Shown here one piece after another: positions 15,890-23,633 of a stretch of 64,000 bases of DNA (positions are counted from its first letter, which is position 1; every line of letters begins with the position of its first letter). The translations under genes and the position numbers were made by a program. This DNA comes from Oscillospiraceae bacterium (GTDB taxonomy: Bacteria; Bacillota; Clostridia; Oscillospirales; Acutalibacteraceae). The DNA lies in NCBI GenBank assembly GCA_031268405.1, contig JAIRXF010000015.1, positions 1 through 64,000 on the forward strand. The letters run 5' to 3'. The notes under the pieces were generated by a model. That model worked only from the letters and a program-made list of their open reading frames with translations, searched no databases and had not been told where the DNA came from.

Positions 15890-15917
15890 TGTAAATTTAC
15901 AGTATAATGTAATTACA
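15890..15917 (+). promoter_or_regulatory. Promoter with two palindromic operator candidates
   Basis: TATAAT at 15903-15908 is bracketed by two perfect palindromes, TGTAAATTTACA (15890-15901) and TGTAATTACA (15908-15917), with GGAG and the ATG of the AlbA_2 gene about 35 nt on. A wider pair, TTACACTC (15874-15881) and GAGTGTAA (15935-15942), also faces inward. This layout suggests repression of the downstream gene, perhaps by its own product. The -35 box is poor. Confidence 0.6.
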
Positions 15918-15947
15918 GTGTGAAAAGATAAAAGGAGTGTAAGTCAA

Positions 15948-17240
15948 ATGGAATTTGATTTTGAAAGCGAAAATCTGGAGTTTAAGCAAGAATATACGCC
16001 AACAATTAAAAAAGAGGTAATTGCGTTCGCAAACACGAGTGGCGGTATTATTTACGTTGGCGTAGACAAGAAAGGCAATCTGTATCCTGTTGAAGATGTT
16101 GATGGAACAATTCAGAAAATTACCAACGCGATCAGAGATTCCATTTTACCCGATCTTACTTATCTTATCAAGTATGAAGTAAAAGATAAAAGAATCATAG
16201 AAATGACTGTTTCCGAAGGAACAAAAAAACCATACTTTTTAGCTGATAAAGGTTTAACCCCCTCGGGTGTTTATGTTCGCCAAGGTACAAGTAGTGCACC
16301 TGCAAGCCATGATTTAATCAGAAAAATGATTAAAATGTCAGACGGAGATAAGTATGAAAATGAGCGCAGTTTAAATCAAGAATTAACCCTCATGGAAACT
16401 GCTAGTGAATTTGTTAAAAATGAAATCCCATTTGAAGAAAACAACATGATAACTTTAGGTTTGAAAACTAACGATAGATTGTTTACGAATCTTGGTTTTT
16501 TATTTTCTGACCAATGCTCTTTTACAGTTAAAGTTGCAGTTTTTAAAGGAACAAGAGATCATTCAAAAATGGAATTTAAAACACGCGAAGAATTTAAAGG
16601 TTCTATATTTAAACAATTCTATGAAACATCTGTTCTTTTGAAAGCACTGAACAATTTACCAGCAAAAATTGTAGGATTCAAGCGAGTAGAAAGATATGAC
16701 TACCCACCCGAAGCAATAAGAGAAGCACTTTTAAATGCTGTAATTCACAGAGATTACTCCGTTGATGCAAGTATAATGATCAAAATTTATGATGATTGCA
16801 TGGAGTTTATTTCAATTGGGGGATTAGTCCCTGGAATCTCAGAAAAAGATTTGTTTAGAGGAATTTCTGTTCCAAGAAATAAAAAGCTCGCAGAAATATT
16901 TTTAAGACTTGATTACATTGAAGCTTATGGCACGGGACTTAGAAAAGTAAGAGAACTTTACGAAAATTACGAATTCGATCCCAAAATAGAAATTTCCCCG
17001 AATGTTTTTGGCATCGTACTCCCAAATTTAAACTATATGAAAAATTTAATTCCAGAATTGAATTTACAACACAAAGCCATTTTGGAATATTTAAAATCTA
17101 ATGAATTTATAAACAATAAAACAATTCAAAATCTTCTTTCGATTAAGCAATCTATGGCCTATAATGTTATTAAAGAAATGAAGGAATTGAACTTAATAAA
17201 AGATGGCAAAACAAGGGGCAAATACGTTTTGAATGTTTAG
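15948..17240 (+). CDS. AlbA_2 (Schlafen-type) domain transcriptional regulator
   Basis: A 430-residue protein with an N-terminal AlbA_2/divergent AAA_4 domain (about 5-120; LEFKQEYTPTIKKEVIAFANTSGG and the VGVDKKG turn), a middle helical region, and the GHKL-like C-terminal domain (about 245-350; YPPEAIREALLNAVIHRDYS and GTGLRKVRELY), then a winged-helix-like end (NKTIQNLLSIKQSMAYNVIKEMKELNLI). Proteins of this build are annotated as putative RecG-like helicases or DNA-binding regulators; they are not helicases. AAAGGAG precedes the ATG. Alone and intact between decayed mobile DNA, it may belong to a former element or act in phage or element control. Confidence 0.8.
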   Translation: MEFDFESENLEFKQEYTPTIKKEVIAFANTSGGIIYVGVDKKGNLYPVEDVDGTIQKITNAIRDSILPDLTYLIKYEVKDKRIIEMTVSEGTKKPYFLADKGLTPSGVYVRQGTSSAPASHDLIRKMIKMSDGDKYENERSLNQELTLMETASEFVKNEIPFEENNMITLGLKTNDRLFTNLGFLFSDQCSFTVKVAVFKGTRDHSKMEFKTREEFKGSIFKQFYETSVLLKALNNLPAKIVGFKRVERYDYPPEAIREALLNAVIHRDYSVDASIMIKIYDDCMEFISIGGLVPGISEKDLFRGISVPRNKKLAEIFLRLDYIEAYGTGLRKVRELYENYEFDPKIEISPNVFGIVLPNLNYMKNLIPELNLQHKAILEYLKSNEFINNKTIQNLLSIKQSMAYNVIKEMKELNLIKDGKTRGKYVLNV

Positions 17241-17359
17241 CTTAAGTTCAAAAGCAATTCTTCCAACATCTAAGCCATCAATAAAATTCCTATTGTTTCT
17301 GTAAAAATAATTTTTGCGAATGTTTGGTGTTTTTCACAAAGTTCTAAAATAATACTTCT

Positions 17360-17890
17360 AAAAACGGAAAAATTCATCAATATTATCAGTGATTTAACAG
17401 TTGAGGGGAGCCGTAAGCTAAAATCTGTTAAAAAGTCTTATGTAGAAGGTTTGGTAATTAAAAACATCATGTCAATTTTGACTAGCGATAAAATTGATGA
17501 AATTGCTAGAAATTTTTGCGTCCTTTCAGAAAAAAGAGCAACAGCGATACAATTAAAAGATTAAAAAAGCTTGTCAAAGAAAATGAAGTTGCAACAACCA
17601 ATTTAATCAAAACTCTTGAAAGTGACAAAGCCGTCGACATAATTTCTGTTCAAATAGAAAAACGCCAACTTGAAAAGCAAAATTTAGAAGCTCAAATTGC
17701 CAGAGAAAAAATTTAAAGGCAAAACTAGAATTTGAACAAGTTGGATTTTTATTTGAGAAATTTACTGACGGCGATATTAACAACATAAAATTTAGACAAG
17801 CTATGATTGATGTTTTTGTAAACAAAATCTATTTTTGCAGACAAGCCCTACATTCTTGCAATGCACAAAAGGGGAAAATAGAAATTCCCT
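17360..17890 (+). pseudogene. Large serine recombinase C-terminal remnant
   Basis: In shifting plus-strand frames one reads YVEGLVIKNIMSILTSDKIDEIARN, a coiled coil (RLKKLVKENEVATTNLIKTLE), then FLFEKFTDGDINNIKFRQAMIDVFVNKIYF. This order is the C-terminal third of large serine recombinases of Firmicute mobile elements. At least two frameshifts and no catalytic domain remain. It ends just before the tRNA-Lys gene, so an element once sat here or was cut by rearrangement. Confidence 0.75.
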
Positions 17891-17923
17891 TAAACGAACT
17901 TTGGTGTTCGCCCAAAGGACACT

Positions 17924-17999
17924 TGGTGAGCCATCGGAGATTCGAACTCCGGACACCTTGATTAAAAGTCAAGTGCTCTGCCAACTGAGCTAATGGCTC
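17924..17999 (-). tRNA. tRNA-Lys (TTT)
   Basis: A 76-nt cloverleaf on the minus strand with acceptor GAGCCAT/ATGGCTC, anticodon loop CTTTTAA (anticodon TTT), T loop TTCGAAT and encoded CCA. It is first from the left in a four-tRNA minus-strand cluster. Confidence 0.95.
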
Positions 18000-18146
18000 G
18001 CATGTAAATTACACTAAAGCATATCAAGTTTAAATATTCTCAAAATCAATAGCGTGATTAGAATTCTGGACGGCAAACCCGTTGAATTTATTTAGTTTGC
18101 GTAGATGCCTTTAAAATACCCTCGTATTGCCCGAAAAACATCAAAC

Positions 18147-18221
18147 TGGCTGGGATGGCTGGATTCGAACCAACGAATGACGGAGTCAAAGTCCGTTGCC
18201 TTACCACTTGGCTACATCCCA
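18147..18221 (-). tRNA. tRNA-Gln (TTG)
   Basis: A 75-nt cloverleaf, acceptor TGGGATG/CATCCCA, anticodon TTG within CTTTGAC, T loop TTCGAAT, discriminator G and encoded CCA. Confidence 0.95.
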
Positions 18222-18343
18222 TTAGAGACAACACCAAACGCTAAATGGTAGTGATCATTGTTTAATAAATCAATAACACGGACCTACTAATTAAATAAAA
18301 TCACAATAATTAATTCTCTGCATTTAATGATTAAATTATTCAA

Positions 18344-18420
18344 TGGGGTGGGTAATCGGATTCGAACCGACGCTCTCCAGTGCCACAAACTGGCGCTTTA
18401 ACCAGCTAAGCTATACCCAC
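18344..18420 (-). tRNA. tRNA-His (GTG)
   Basis: Acceptor GTGGGTA/TACCCAC, anticodon GTG in TTTGTGG, T loop TTCGAAT. The base upstream (18421) gives the G at -1 that pairs with C73, as expected for tRNA-His; CCA is encoded. Confidence 0.95.
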
Positions 18421-18424
18421 CAAC

Positions 18425-18501
<77 letters not shown>

Positions 18502-18908
18502 AAATCTTACTGACGATATATACAAAGCAGCCTTATCAAATAATTCAGTCAAAAAAATAAAAATTAAACTAAAGTCTAAATTCTATACATCCGCGTCGTC
18601 CACAGTAAACACACATATAATGTACCATATGATTTATAAAGTTTCAAGACCCATATTAAAGAGAAGGGCTACATTAATTAGAAGCCCTGTAAGGCATTTA
18701 CGGACATTTTCTAAATTATCTATTAAAGTGTTATTCAAATCAAAGATTAATACCTTATATTTTTTGCTTTATTTTAAAGTTTTTTCTTCTGACAGGGGGT
18801 TTTTGGTCGCCCCCGAAAAAAAGATTACTGATTACTGTTATAATTTGGTGTGAGAATTGACAGTGTTCGTATTAAAATCTTTTGGGGGTGTCAAAAATTA
18901 TTATCTTT
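18502..18908. other. Gap between tRNA cluster and glyS
   Basis: AT-rich, no convincing gene. A weak 77-codon plus-strand frame (18620-18853) looks random. A GGGGG/CCCCC hairpin at about 18797-18818 has no U-run on either strand. Confidence 0.5.
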
Positions 18909-20285
18909 TTAAAATTTAAGATCATGAGCAATCATCTCGTTTATTTCATCCGGATGTATTCGTTCTTGCTTCATGGTGTCTCTATTTCTAAGCGTAACAG
19001 TACCATTTTCTAAAGTTTCAAAGTCAACAGTGACGCAAAATGGAGTTCCTATTTCATCTTGTCTTCTATATCTTTTTCCTATGCTTCCGGTTTCATCGTA
19101 ATCGCACATAAAAAACTTAGACAGTTTATCATAAACATCGTTTGCTTGTGAAGATAATTTTTTTGACAAAGGCAATACAGCTATTTTGTAAGGCGCTAAA
19201 ACGGGGTGAATTTTTAAAACTATTCTAGTGTCATCATCTAATTTTTCCTCGGTATAAGCATTGCAAATTAAAGCCAATACACCCCTATCAACACCGTATG
19301 TAGATTCAATAATATAGGGAATATATTTTTCGTTTGCTTCTAAATCTAAATATTCAAAACTTTTTTTGCTAAATTCCTGATGACGTGATAAATCGTAGTC
19401 TGTGCGGTTGTGTGTGCCGTTAATTTCGCCCCAACCGAAAGGAAATAAATATTCTATGTCGCAAGCAGATTTGGCATAGTGAGCCAATTTTTCATGATTA
19501 TGAAATTTTAAAGAAGTTTCGGGTATACCCAAATCTTTATAAAATTGTAATCCGTAATTCTTGAAAAACTTGTAAAGTTCTTCATCGGTGCCTTCTTTAC
19601 AAAATGTTTGATATTCCATTTGTTCGAACTCTATAACCCTGAAAATAAAATTTCCTGGTGTGATTTCGTTACGAAAAGCTTTTCCGATTTGACCTATACT
19701 AAACGGCAATTTACTCCTTGTCGTCCTTTGAACGTTTACAAAATTAACGTATTCTCCCTGTGCATTTTCGGGCCTCAAATAGATGGTACTTTTTTTGTCA
19801 GCGGTAACGCCCCTATGAGTTTCGAACATTAAATTGAATTCACGAATATCCGTAAAATTAGTAGATCCGCAGGAAGGACATTTTATACCTTTAGTTTTGA
19901 TTATATCAATCATTTTTTCCTGGCTCAGTGAATCGCATGAAATCGTTGGATCAAATTCTTCGATTAAATTATCTGCGCGATGCCTCATTTTACAATTTCT
20001 ACAATCCAAAAGAGGATCTGAAAAGCTTTCAGTATGTCCGCTGGCTTCCCACACTTTTGGATGCATAAAAATCGCAGAATCAAGTTCATAGCTATTTTTT
20101 CTTTCTTGAATAAATCGCTTTCTCCAAGCGTCTTTCAGGTTATTTTTAATTCTACTTCCCAAAGGGCCGTAATCCCATGTGTTAGCTACACCGCCATAAA
20201 CGTCAGAACCAGGGTAAACAAAACCACGCGTTTTGCAAAATGTTACTATTTTTTCCATAAGATCATTATTTTTTTTGGCGCACAT
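18909..20285 (-). CDS. glyS: Glycyl-tRNA synthetase, single-chain alpha2 type
   Basis: A 458-residue class II synthetase that charges tRNA-Gly. It opens MCAKKNNDLMEKIVTFCKTRGFVYPGS, the usual start of the Firmicute/eukaryote-like dimeric enzyme. Motif 2 is FRNEITPGNFIFRVIEFEQME, motif 3 is YGVDRGVLALI, and the catalytic loop has RPENAQGEYVNF. Two Cys pairs (CRNCKMRH and CPSCGSTN) bracket an insert and may bind zinc. The C-terminal anticodon-binding domain begins near ALAPYKIAVLPLSKK-type residues at about 360. No T-box motif was found upstream. Downstream lies the tRNA cluster, same strand. Confidence 0.96.
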   Translation of the reverse strand: MCAKKNNDLMEKIVTFCKTRGFVYPGSDVYGGVANTWDYGPLGSRIKNNLKDAWRKRFIQERKNSYELDSAIFMHPKVWEASGHTESFSDPLLDCRNCKMRHRADNLIEEFDPTISCDSLSQEKMIDIIKTKGIKCPSCGSTNFTDIREFNLMFETHRGVTADKKSTIYLRPENAQGEYVNFVNVQRTTRSKLPFSIGQIGKAFRNEITPGNFIFRVIEFEQMEYQTFCKEGTDEELYKFFKNYGLQFYKDLGIPETSLKFHNHEKLAHYAKSACDIEYLFPFGWGEINGTHNRTDYDLSRHQEFSKKSFEYLDLEANEKYIPYIIESTYGVDRGVLALICNAYTEEKLDDDTRIVLKIHPVLAPYKIAVLPLSKKLSSQANDVYDKLSKFFMCDYDETGSIGKRYRRQDEIGTPFCVTVDFETLENGTVTLRNRDTMKQERIHPDEINEMIAHDLKF

Positions 20286-20932
20286 AAAAATTATCTCCTT
20301 TGCGATCGTTTATTTAAAAGTATAGCATTAAAAAAAGAAAGTCCCAAGCCAGACCTTTATTTCCCATGAGATCATAAAGACCCAAAAAATCTTTTAATTT
20401 CGTTACAAACCAAAGTTTAAGCACCGGAAAAGTTCGGTACATCCACGAATGGCGTATTTTTGAATAAACACATCTTTTAAATCACGGACCATTGTATAAA
20501 AAAGCAAGATGAAAAACATTAGAAAGCTTATTGGAAGAAATTTTTTAGTTCATATCTATATAGGAAGAATTAATGCCCTAAATTTACCGAATTTAGTCGG
20601 ACCTGCTGCATCTTTTACTTGATTCATTTATTGCGCCCCTCCTTTTCGATAATTGCTGGTACTATAATTTCATCTTCTGTTGGTTCTGCGTGTAAACCCC
20701 CAGCAATTCAGAATTATGCCTATCGACCGTTGAACGCGGTTCGAGTGAAGTTTTTCTAATAATCATCTTTGTATTTAAAATTTTATAAAACAAAGAAAAT
20801 TTTGGAAATTTATTTGAAAGCACTTGAAAAAAATTTTGTTTTAATGCATAGTGAATTTTAATGATTGATTTTTAGTTTTAATATGGTGTAAAACATCTAA
20901 TTGGAAATATAAAAACGAGAGAGGGAATTATT
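20286..20932. other. Gap between glyS and the phosphatase gene
   Basis: The minus strand near 20640-20560 shows a good ribosome site (GGAGGGGC) followed by a 22-codon frame starting MNQVKDAAGPTKFGKF, preceded by an open fragment containing EPTEDEIIVPAIIEKEG. These look like scraps of a decayed gene, possibly phage. The divergent promoters for glyS and the phosphatase cluster must lie here; a TATACT box is at about 20317-20322 on the minus strand. Confidence 0.4.
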
Positions 20933-21886
20933 ATAATTAACCTCAAAATCAAAGCGCTTTGTGTTGCCGCAATTTTAGTAATAAATTCATCAAATAATGC
21001 TTTTGCAGTTTATGATTTTTCAAACATACCGAAGTCAAGCAATATTATTATTGAAAAAGATAAAAAATTAAATGATATAAAAAACTCTGGCAATCAATGG
21101 AATAAATATACTTATCAATGCCACGATTTTATACTTAAGCAACGATACGAAAAAATGCATGAAGAAAAGTGGAAATTATATTTCTCAAACCCAGAAGACA
21201 AAGATAAACCTGGTGTTCTCGGGATTTATAAAGATGAGTTTAAAGTCCCAGCTAATTGGAAAATCAAATTAAAAACCAGACACGATTATCCATATTCGTT
21301 TGAGTATAACTTGGCACACGAAAATTATAATTCCAGCCTAGTCTTATCTGAAAGGAATTGCTTTTTAGCTATTGAAGCTCCTTCGTCTAAAAACATTGGT
21401 GGTTTTTTTGAACTAACAGACCAATATGAAATTTCTCACTTTATTAAATTGAATGCTTCAGATGAATACGGTGAAGATTACTATCCTTTTTGGGAAGATA
21501 AAAAAACTGAAAAAGCAAACACATTGAAGTTTGGAAAAGGCGAAGTTGATTTTTTGACATATGAATGGCCGCATAAAAAAGAAGCTGATCCCAAAGTTAT
21601 ATGTGAAATGGTTGATAAGGTTTACAATACTGGTACAGATAAAATTATTGCCGTGTCATGTAGGGCGGGTGCGGGAAGAAGCGCTACCTTTATAGCTGCG
21701 TATATGTTGTTAGATGAAGTTAAAAATCAAATTTCTCAGGGCATAAAGTTAGAAGATCTCGATATAAATGTAGATAAAATCGTTTGGAGTATATTGGTTC
21801 AAAGACCCTACGCTATTGCATTTTGCGAACAATACGTAAATCTATATAGAATAGTGGATTACTATCTTTCTTCTTTAATCTCTTAA
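20933..21886 (+). CDS. Secreted tyrosine/dual-specificity phosphatase-like protein
   Basis: The C-terminal half has the CX5R phosphatase signature CRAGAGRS (about residue 243-250) followed by a helix, preceded by YEWPHKKEADP, which resembles a WPD loop with the Asp replaced by His. This matches PTP-like or phytase-like cysteine phosphatases. The first ATG (21155) leaves off an in-frame signal peptide: translation from about 20933 gives a Lys-containing start, then LCVAAILVINSSNNAFA and a cleavage site before VYDF. The frame has no ATG/GTG/TTG; GAGAGGG (20919-20925) is followed by ATT, ATT, ATA and ATT codons, so an AUA or AUU start is likely. It is the first gene of the radical SAM set. Substrate unknown. 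Confidence 0.7.
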   Translation: MINLKIKALCVAAILVINSSNNAFAVYDFSNIPKSSNIIIEKDKKLNDIKNSGNQWNKYTYQCHDFILKQRYEKMHEEKWKLYFSNPEDKDKPGVLGIYKDEFKVPANWKIKLKTRHDYPYSFEYNLAHENYNSSLVLSERNCFLAIEAPSSKNIGGFFELTDQYEISHFIKLNASDEYGEDYYPFWEDKKTEKANTLKFGKGEVDFLTYEWPHKKEADPKVICEMVDKVYNTGTDKIIAVSCRAGAGRSATFIAAYMLLDEVKNQISQGIKLEDLDINVDKIVWSILVQRPYAIAFCEQYVNLYRIVDYYLSSLIS

Positions 21887-21919
21887 AAAATTACTATATA
21901 ATAAAGGATTTTGAAATTC

Positions 21920-22906
21920 ATGAAATGGAACGTTGGTATAGGTAGTACAAATAGATGTAACTTAAATTGTCCTCACTGCTATTCTAGAGAGAATAATCGC
22001 TGTGATTTGAAATATAAAGATTTTGAAAAAATACTTGATAATTTAGAAATTGATTCAATAAACTTTGGCACAGGTGAAAATTTATTGAATCCCGAATTCT
22101 TAAAAATTCTTGACCTCATAAAAGATAGAGGCATAAAAACCAGCTTAACCAGTAATGGATATACCGTTTTAAATATGCCGGATACCTATTTACATTATTT
22201 TAATGATATTGATATTTCTTTAGAATTTCCAAACAAATCTCAACAAGATAATTTTCGTGGGCAAGGTGCGTGGGATTTAGCTATATCTGCAATCGAAAAG
22301 TGCAAGTCACCCAATATTGAAACCAGTATAGCGTGTTGTATGATGAGTAACAATGTAGATGAAATTGCGAATTTTGATGGATTAGTAAATGAATATGACA
22401 TCAATTTTAGAATAAATACGTACAAGCCTGTAAGTACAAAAGATTATTGTTTATCTTATGAAAAATTTTGGTATGGAGTTAAAAGTTTGTTTTCAAGAAT
22501 GAAATTAATTTCTTGTAGCGAACCTGTTGTTTGTGCCGTCTTAGGGCTGGAAACTTCTCGCGCAACCTGTGGTTGTGGCAAAAGAAGTATAAGGATTACT
22601 CCCAGTGGTGCGGTTTTGCCTTGTGTTTATTGGAATAAGAGTAATCTGGATATAAATAAACTAGACCTGCTGAAACCAAGCACTTTCGATGGCATGTGTA
22701 ATATTCCAGCAGAATGTCAAAAATGCAAATATGTTGATTCTTGTCAAGGGGGTTGCGAAGCAAGGCGATTATACAACGATTTAACTAAACCCGATGAGTA
22801 TTGTCCATTTATACGGGGTGAAAAAATATCGATTGCTTATGAGAAATCAAAAGATAAAGATTTAGTTCATTCGTCGTACTTATGCACAATGATTTTCGGA
22901 AAGTAA
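21920..22906 (+). CDS. Radical SAM/SPASM protein A
   Basis: About 328 residues. The 4Fe-4S motif C-N-L-N-C-P-H-C-Y lies near the N-terminus, so there is no leader-binding domain. The usual GGEP is replaced by FGTGENLLNPEF. The C-terminal SPASM-type domain is Cys-rich (CGCGKRSIRITPSGAVLPC, CQKCKYVDSCQGGC and a final YCPF) and should hold one or two auxiliary Fe-S clusters. Such enzymes modify peptides or small molecules by radical chemistry. The ATG at 21920 is preferred (AAAGGA about 11 nt upstream); a TTG at 21911 is possible. It follows the phosphatase by 33 nt and is likely in one operon with the next genes. Confidence 0.88.
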   Translation: MKWNVGIGSTNRCNLNCPHCYSRENNRCDLKYKDFEKILDNLEIDSINFGTGENLLNPEFLKILDLIKDRGIKTSLTSNGYTVLNMPDTYLHYFNDIDISLEFPNKSQQDNFRGQGAWDLAISAIEKCKSPNIETSIACCMMSNNVDEIANFDGLVNEYDINFRINTYKPVSTKDYCLSYEKFWYGVKSLFSRMKLISCSEPVVCAVLGLETSRATCGCGKRSIRITPSGAVLPCVYWNKSNLDINKLDLLKPSTFDGMCNIPAECQKCKYVDSCQGGCEARRLYNDLTKPDEYCPFIRGEKISIAYEKSKDKDLVHSSYLCTMIFGK

Positions 22907-22936
22907 CTGTTTAGGATTTAAGGGGGAATTTCCATT

Positions 22937-23392
22937 ATGACAAAAAATGCAAACTTAGCAACAGACAATAAATTCTTTTTTTCGGTGAAAGTTATTATCT
23001 TTTATAATAAAAAATTTTTGATTATAAAACGTTCTGGAAAAGCTCGCGGTGATAATTTTTATTGGGATTTACCCGGCGGCAGATTAGAATTTTTGGAAAA
23101 ACCACTCACAACACTTCATCGAGAAATAAAAGAAGAAACGGGTTTAAGTAATATTCAAGCTTTATATCCTATAAATTTATGGGATTTCATGAAAACTCCC
23201 AACACGCAAGTGATTGGTGCTACATATTTATGCAAAACTTTTGATGAAAAAGTCATTTTGTCTGATGAGCATTTAGATTACAAATGGATTTCAAAAGAAG
23301 AAATACCGAATTACAACATTTGCGGAGGTATTGTGCATGATATGAATGAATGGGATTGGAATAAAATTCTTAGCGATTTATCAAATAATTAG
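22937..23392 (+). CDS. NUDIX hydrolase
   Basis: A 151-residue NUDIX protein with a complete Nudix box (GGRLEFLEKPLTTLHREIKE-ETGL, matching GX5EX7REUXEEXGU) and the preceding SGKARGDNFYWDLPG. These enzymes cleave nucleoside diphosphates linked to another group, or clean up damaged nucleotides. In a radical SAM cluster it could act on a nucleotide-activated intermediate or hydrolyse a nucleotide by-product; the substrate cannot be read from sequence. AAGGGGG precedes the ATG, and the gap to gene A is 30 nt. Confidence 0.9.
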   Translation: MTKNANLATDNKFFFSVKVIIFYNKKFLIIKRSGKARGDNFYWDLPGGRLEFLEKPLTTLHREIKEETGLSNIQALYPINLWDFMKTPNTQVIGATYLCKTFDEKVILSDEHLDYKWISKEEIPNYNICGGIVHDMNEWDWNKILSDLSNN

Positions 23393-23397
23393 GCAAG

Positions 23398-23627
23398 GTG
23401 ATTTATATTAACATTTACAACCGAATTTTAAAGAGCGCCGATTTAAACAATCTGTTTGAAGAAGAAGTTTGTTTGAAAATTACACAAAAAAGCTACATGA
23501 AAATTATAATTTTGAGGTGACCTATGAAAATCTTATTAAATTTTTAACCGATCATATTCCTTTTCAAAAAATCACCAATTCATCTGATAATTGGATAAAT
23601 AGAAATCAAAATAACAAAGGAGTCTAG
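23398..23627 (+). CDS. Two overlapping small ORFs or one frameshifted gene; precursor-peptide candidate
   Basis: The only sizeable gap in the cluster holds two small plus-strand frames. The first (GTG 23398 to 23520, 40 residues; AAGG nearby) contains IYNRILKSADLNNLFEEEV. The second (TTG 23469 to 23627, 52 residues) contains LHENYNFEVTYENLIKFLTDH and DNWINRNQNNKGV. They overlap by about 50 nt, and a single shift near the GAAGAAGAAG run (23457-23467) would fuse them into one protein of about 75 residues. Neither has a known family. One may be a substrate peptide or a small accessory protein; it could also be a decayed gene. Confidence 0.4.
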
Positions 23628-23633
23628 GCAATT

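Noticed and set aside
15948-17240. RecG-like helicase
   Set aside because: The protein has AlbA_2 and GHKL-like parts but no helicase motifs; the helicase name is a legacy annotation.
18797-18818. GGGGG/CCCCC hairpin as terminator of glyS or tRNA genes
   Set aside because: Neither strand has a U-run after the stem; 5-bp stem only.
18620-18853. 77-codon plus-strand ORF
   Set aside because: No ribosome site, no family, and composition like the surrounding noncoding DNA.
20286-20760. T-box riboswitch ahead of glyS
   Set aside because: I searched by eye for the T-box core (AGGGTGG-ACCGCG) on the minus strand and did not find it.
21155-21886. Phosphatase starting at the first ATG
   Set aside because: The frame is open upstream and encodes a clear signal peptide after a good ribosome site.
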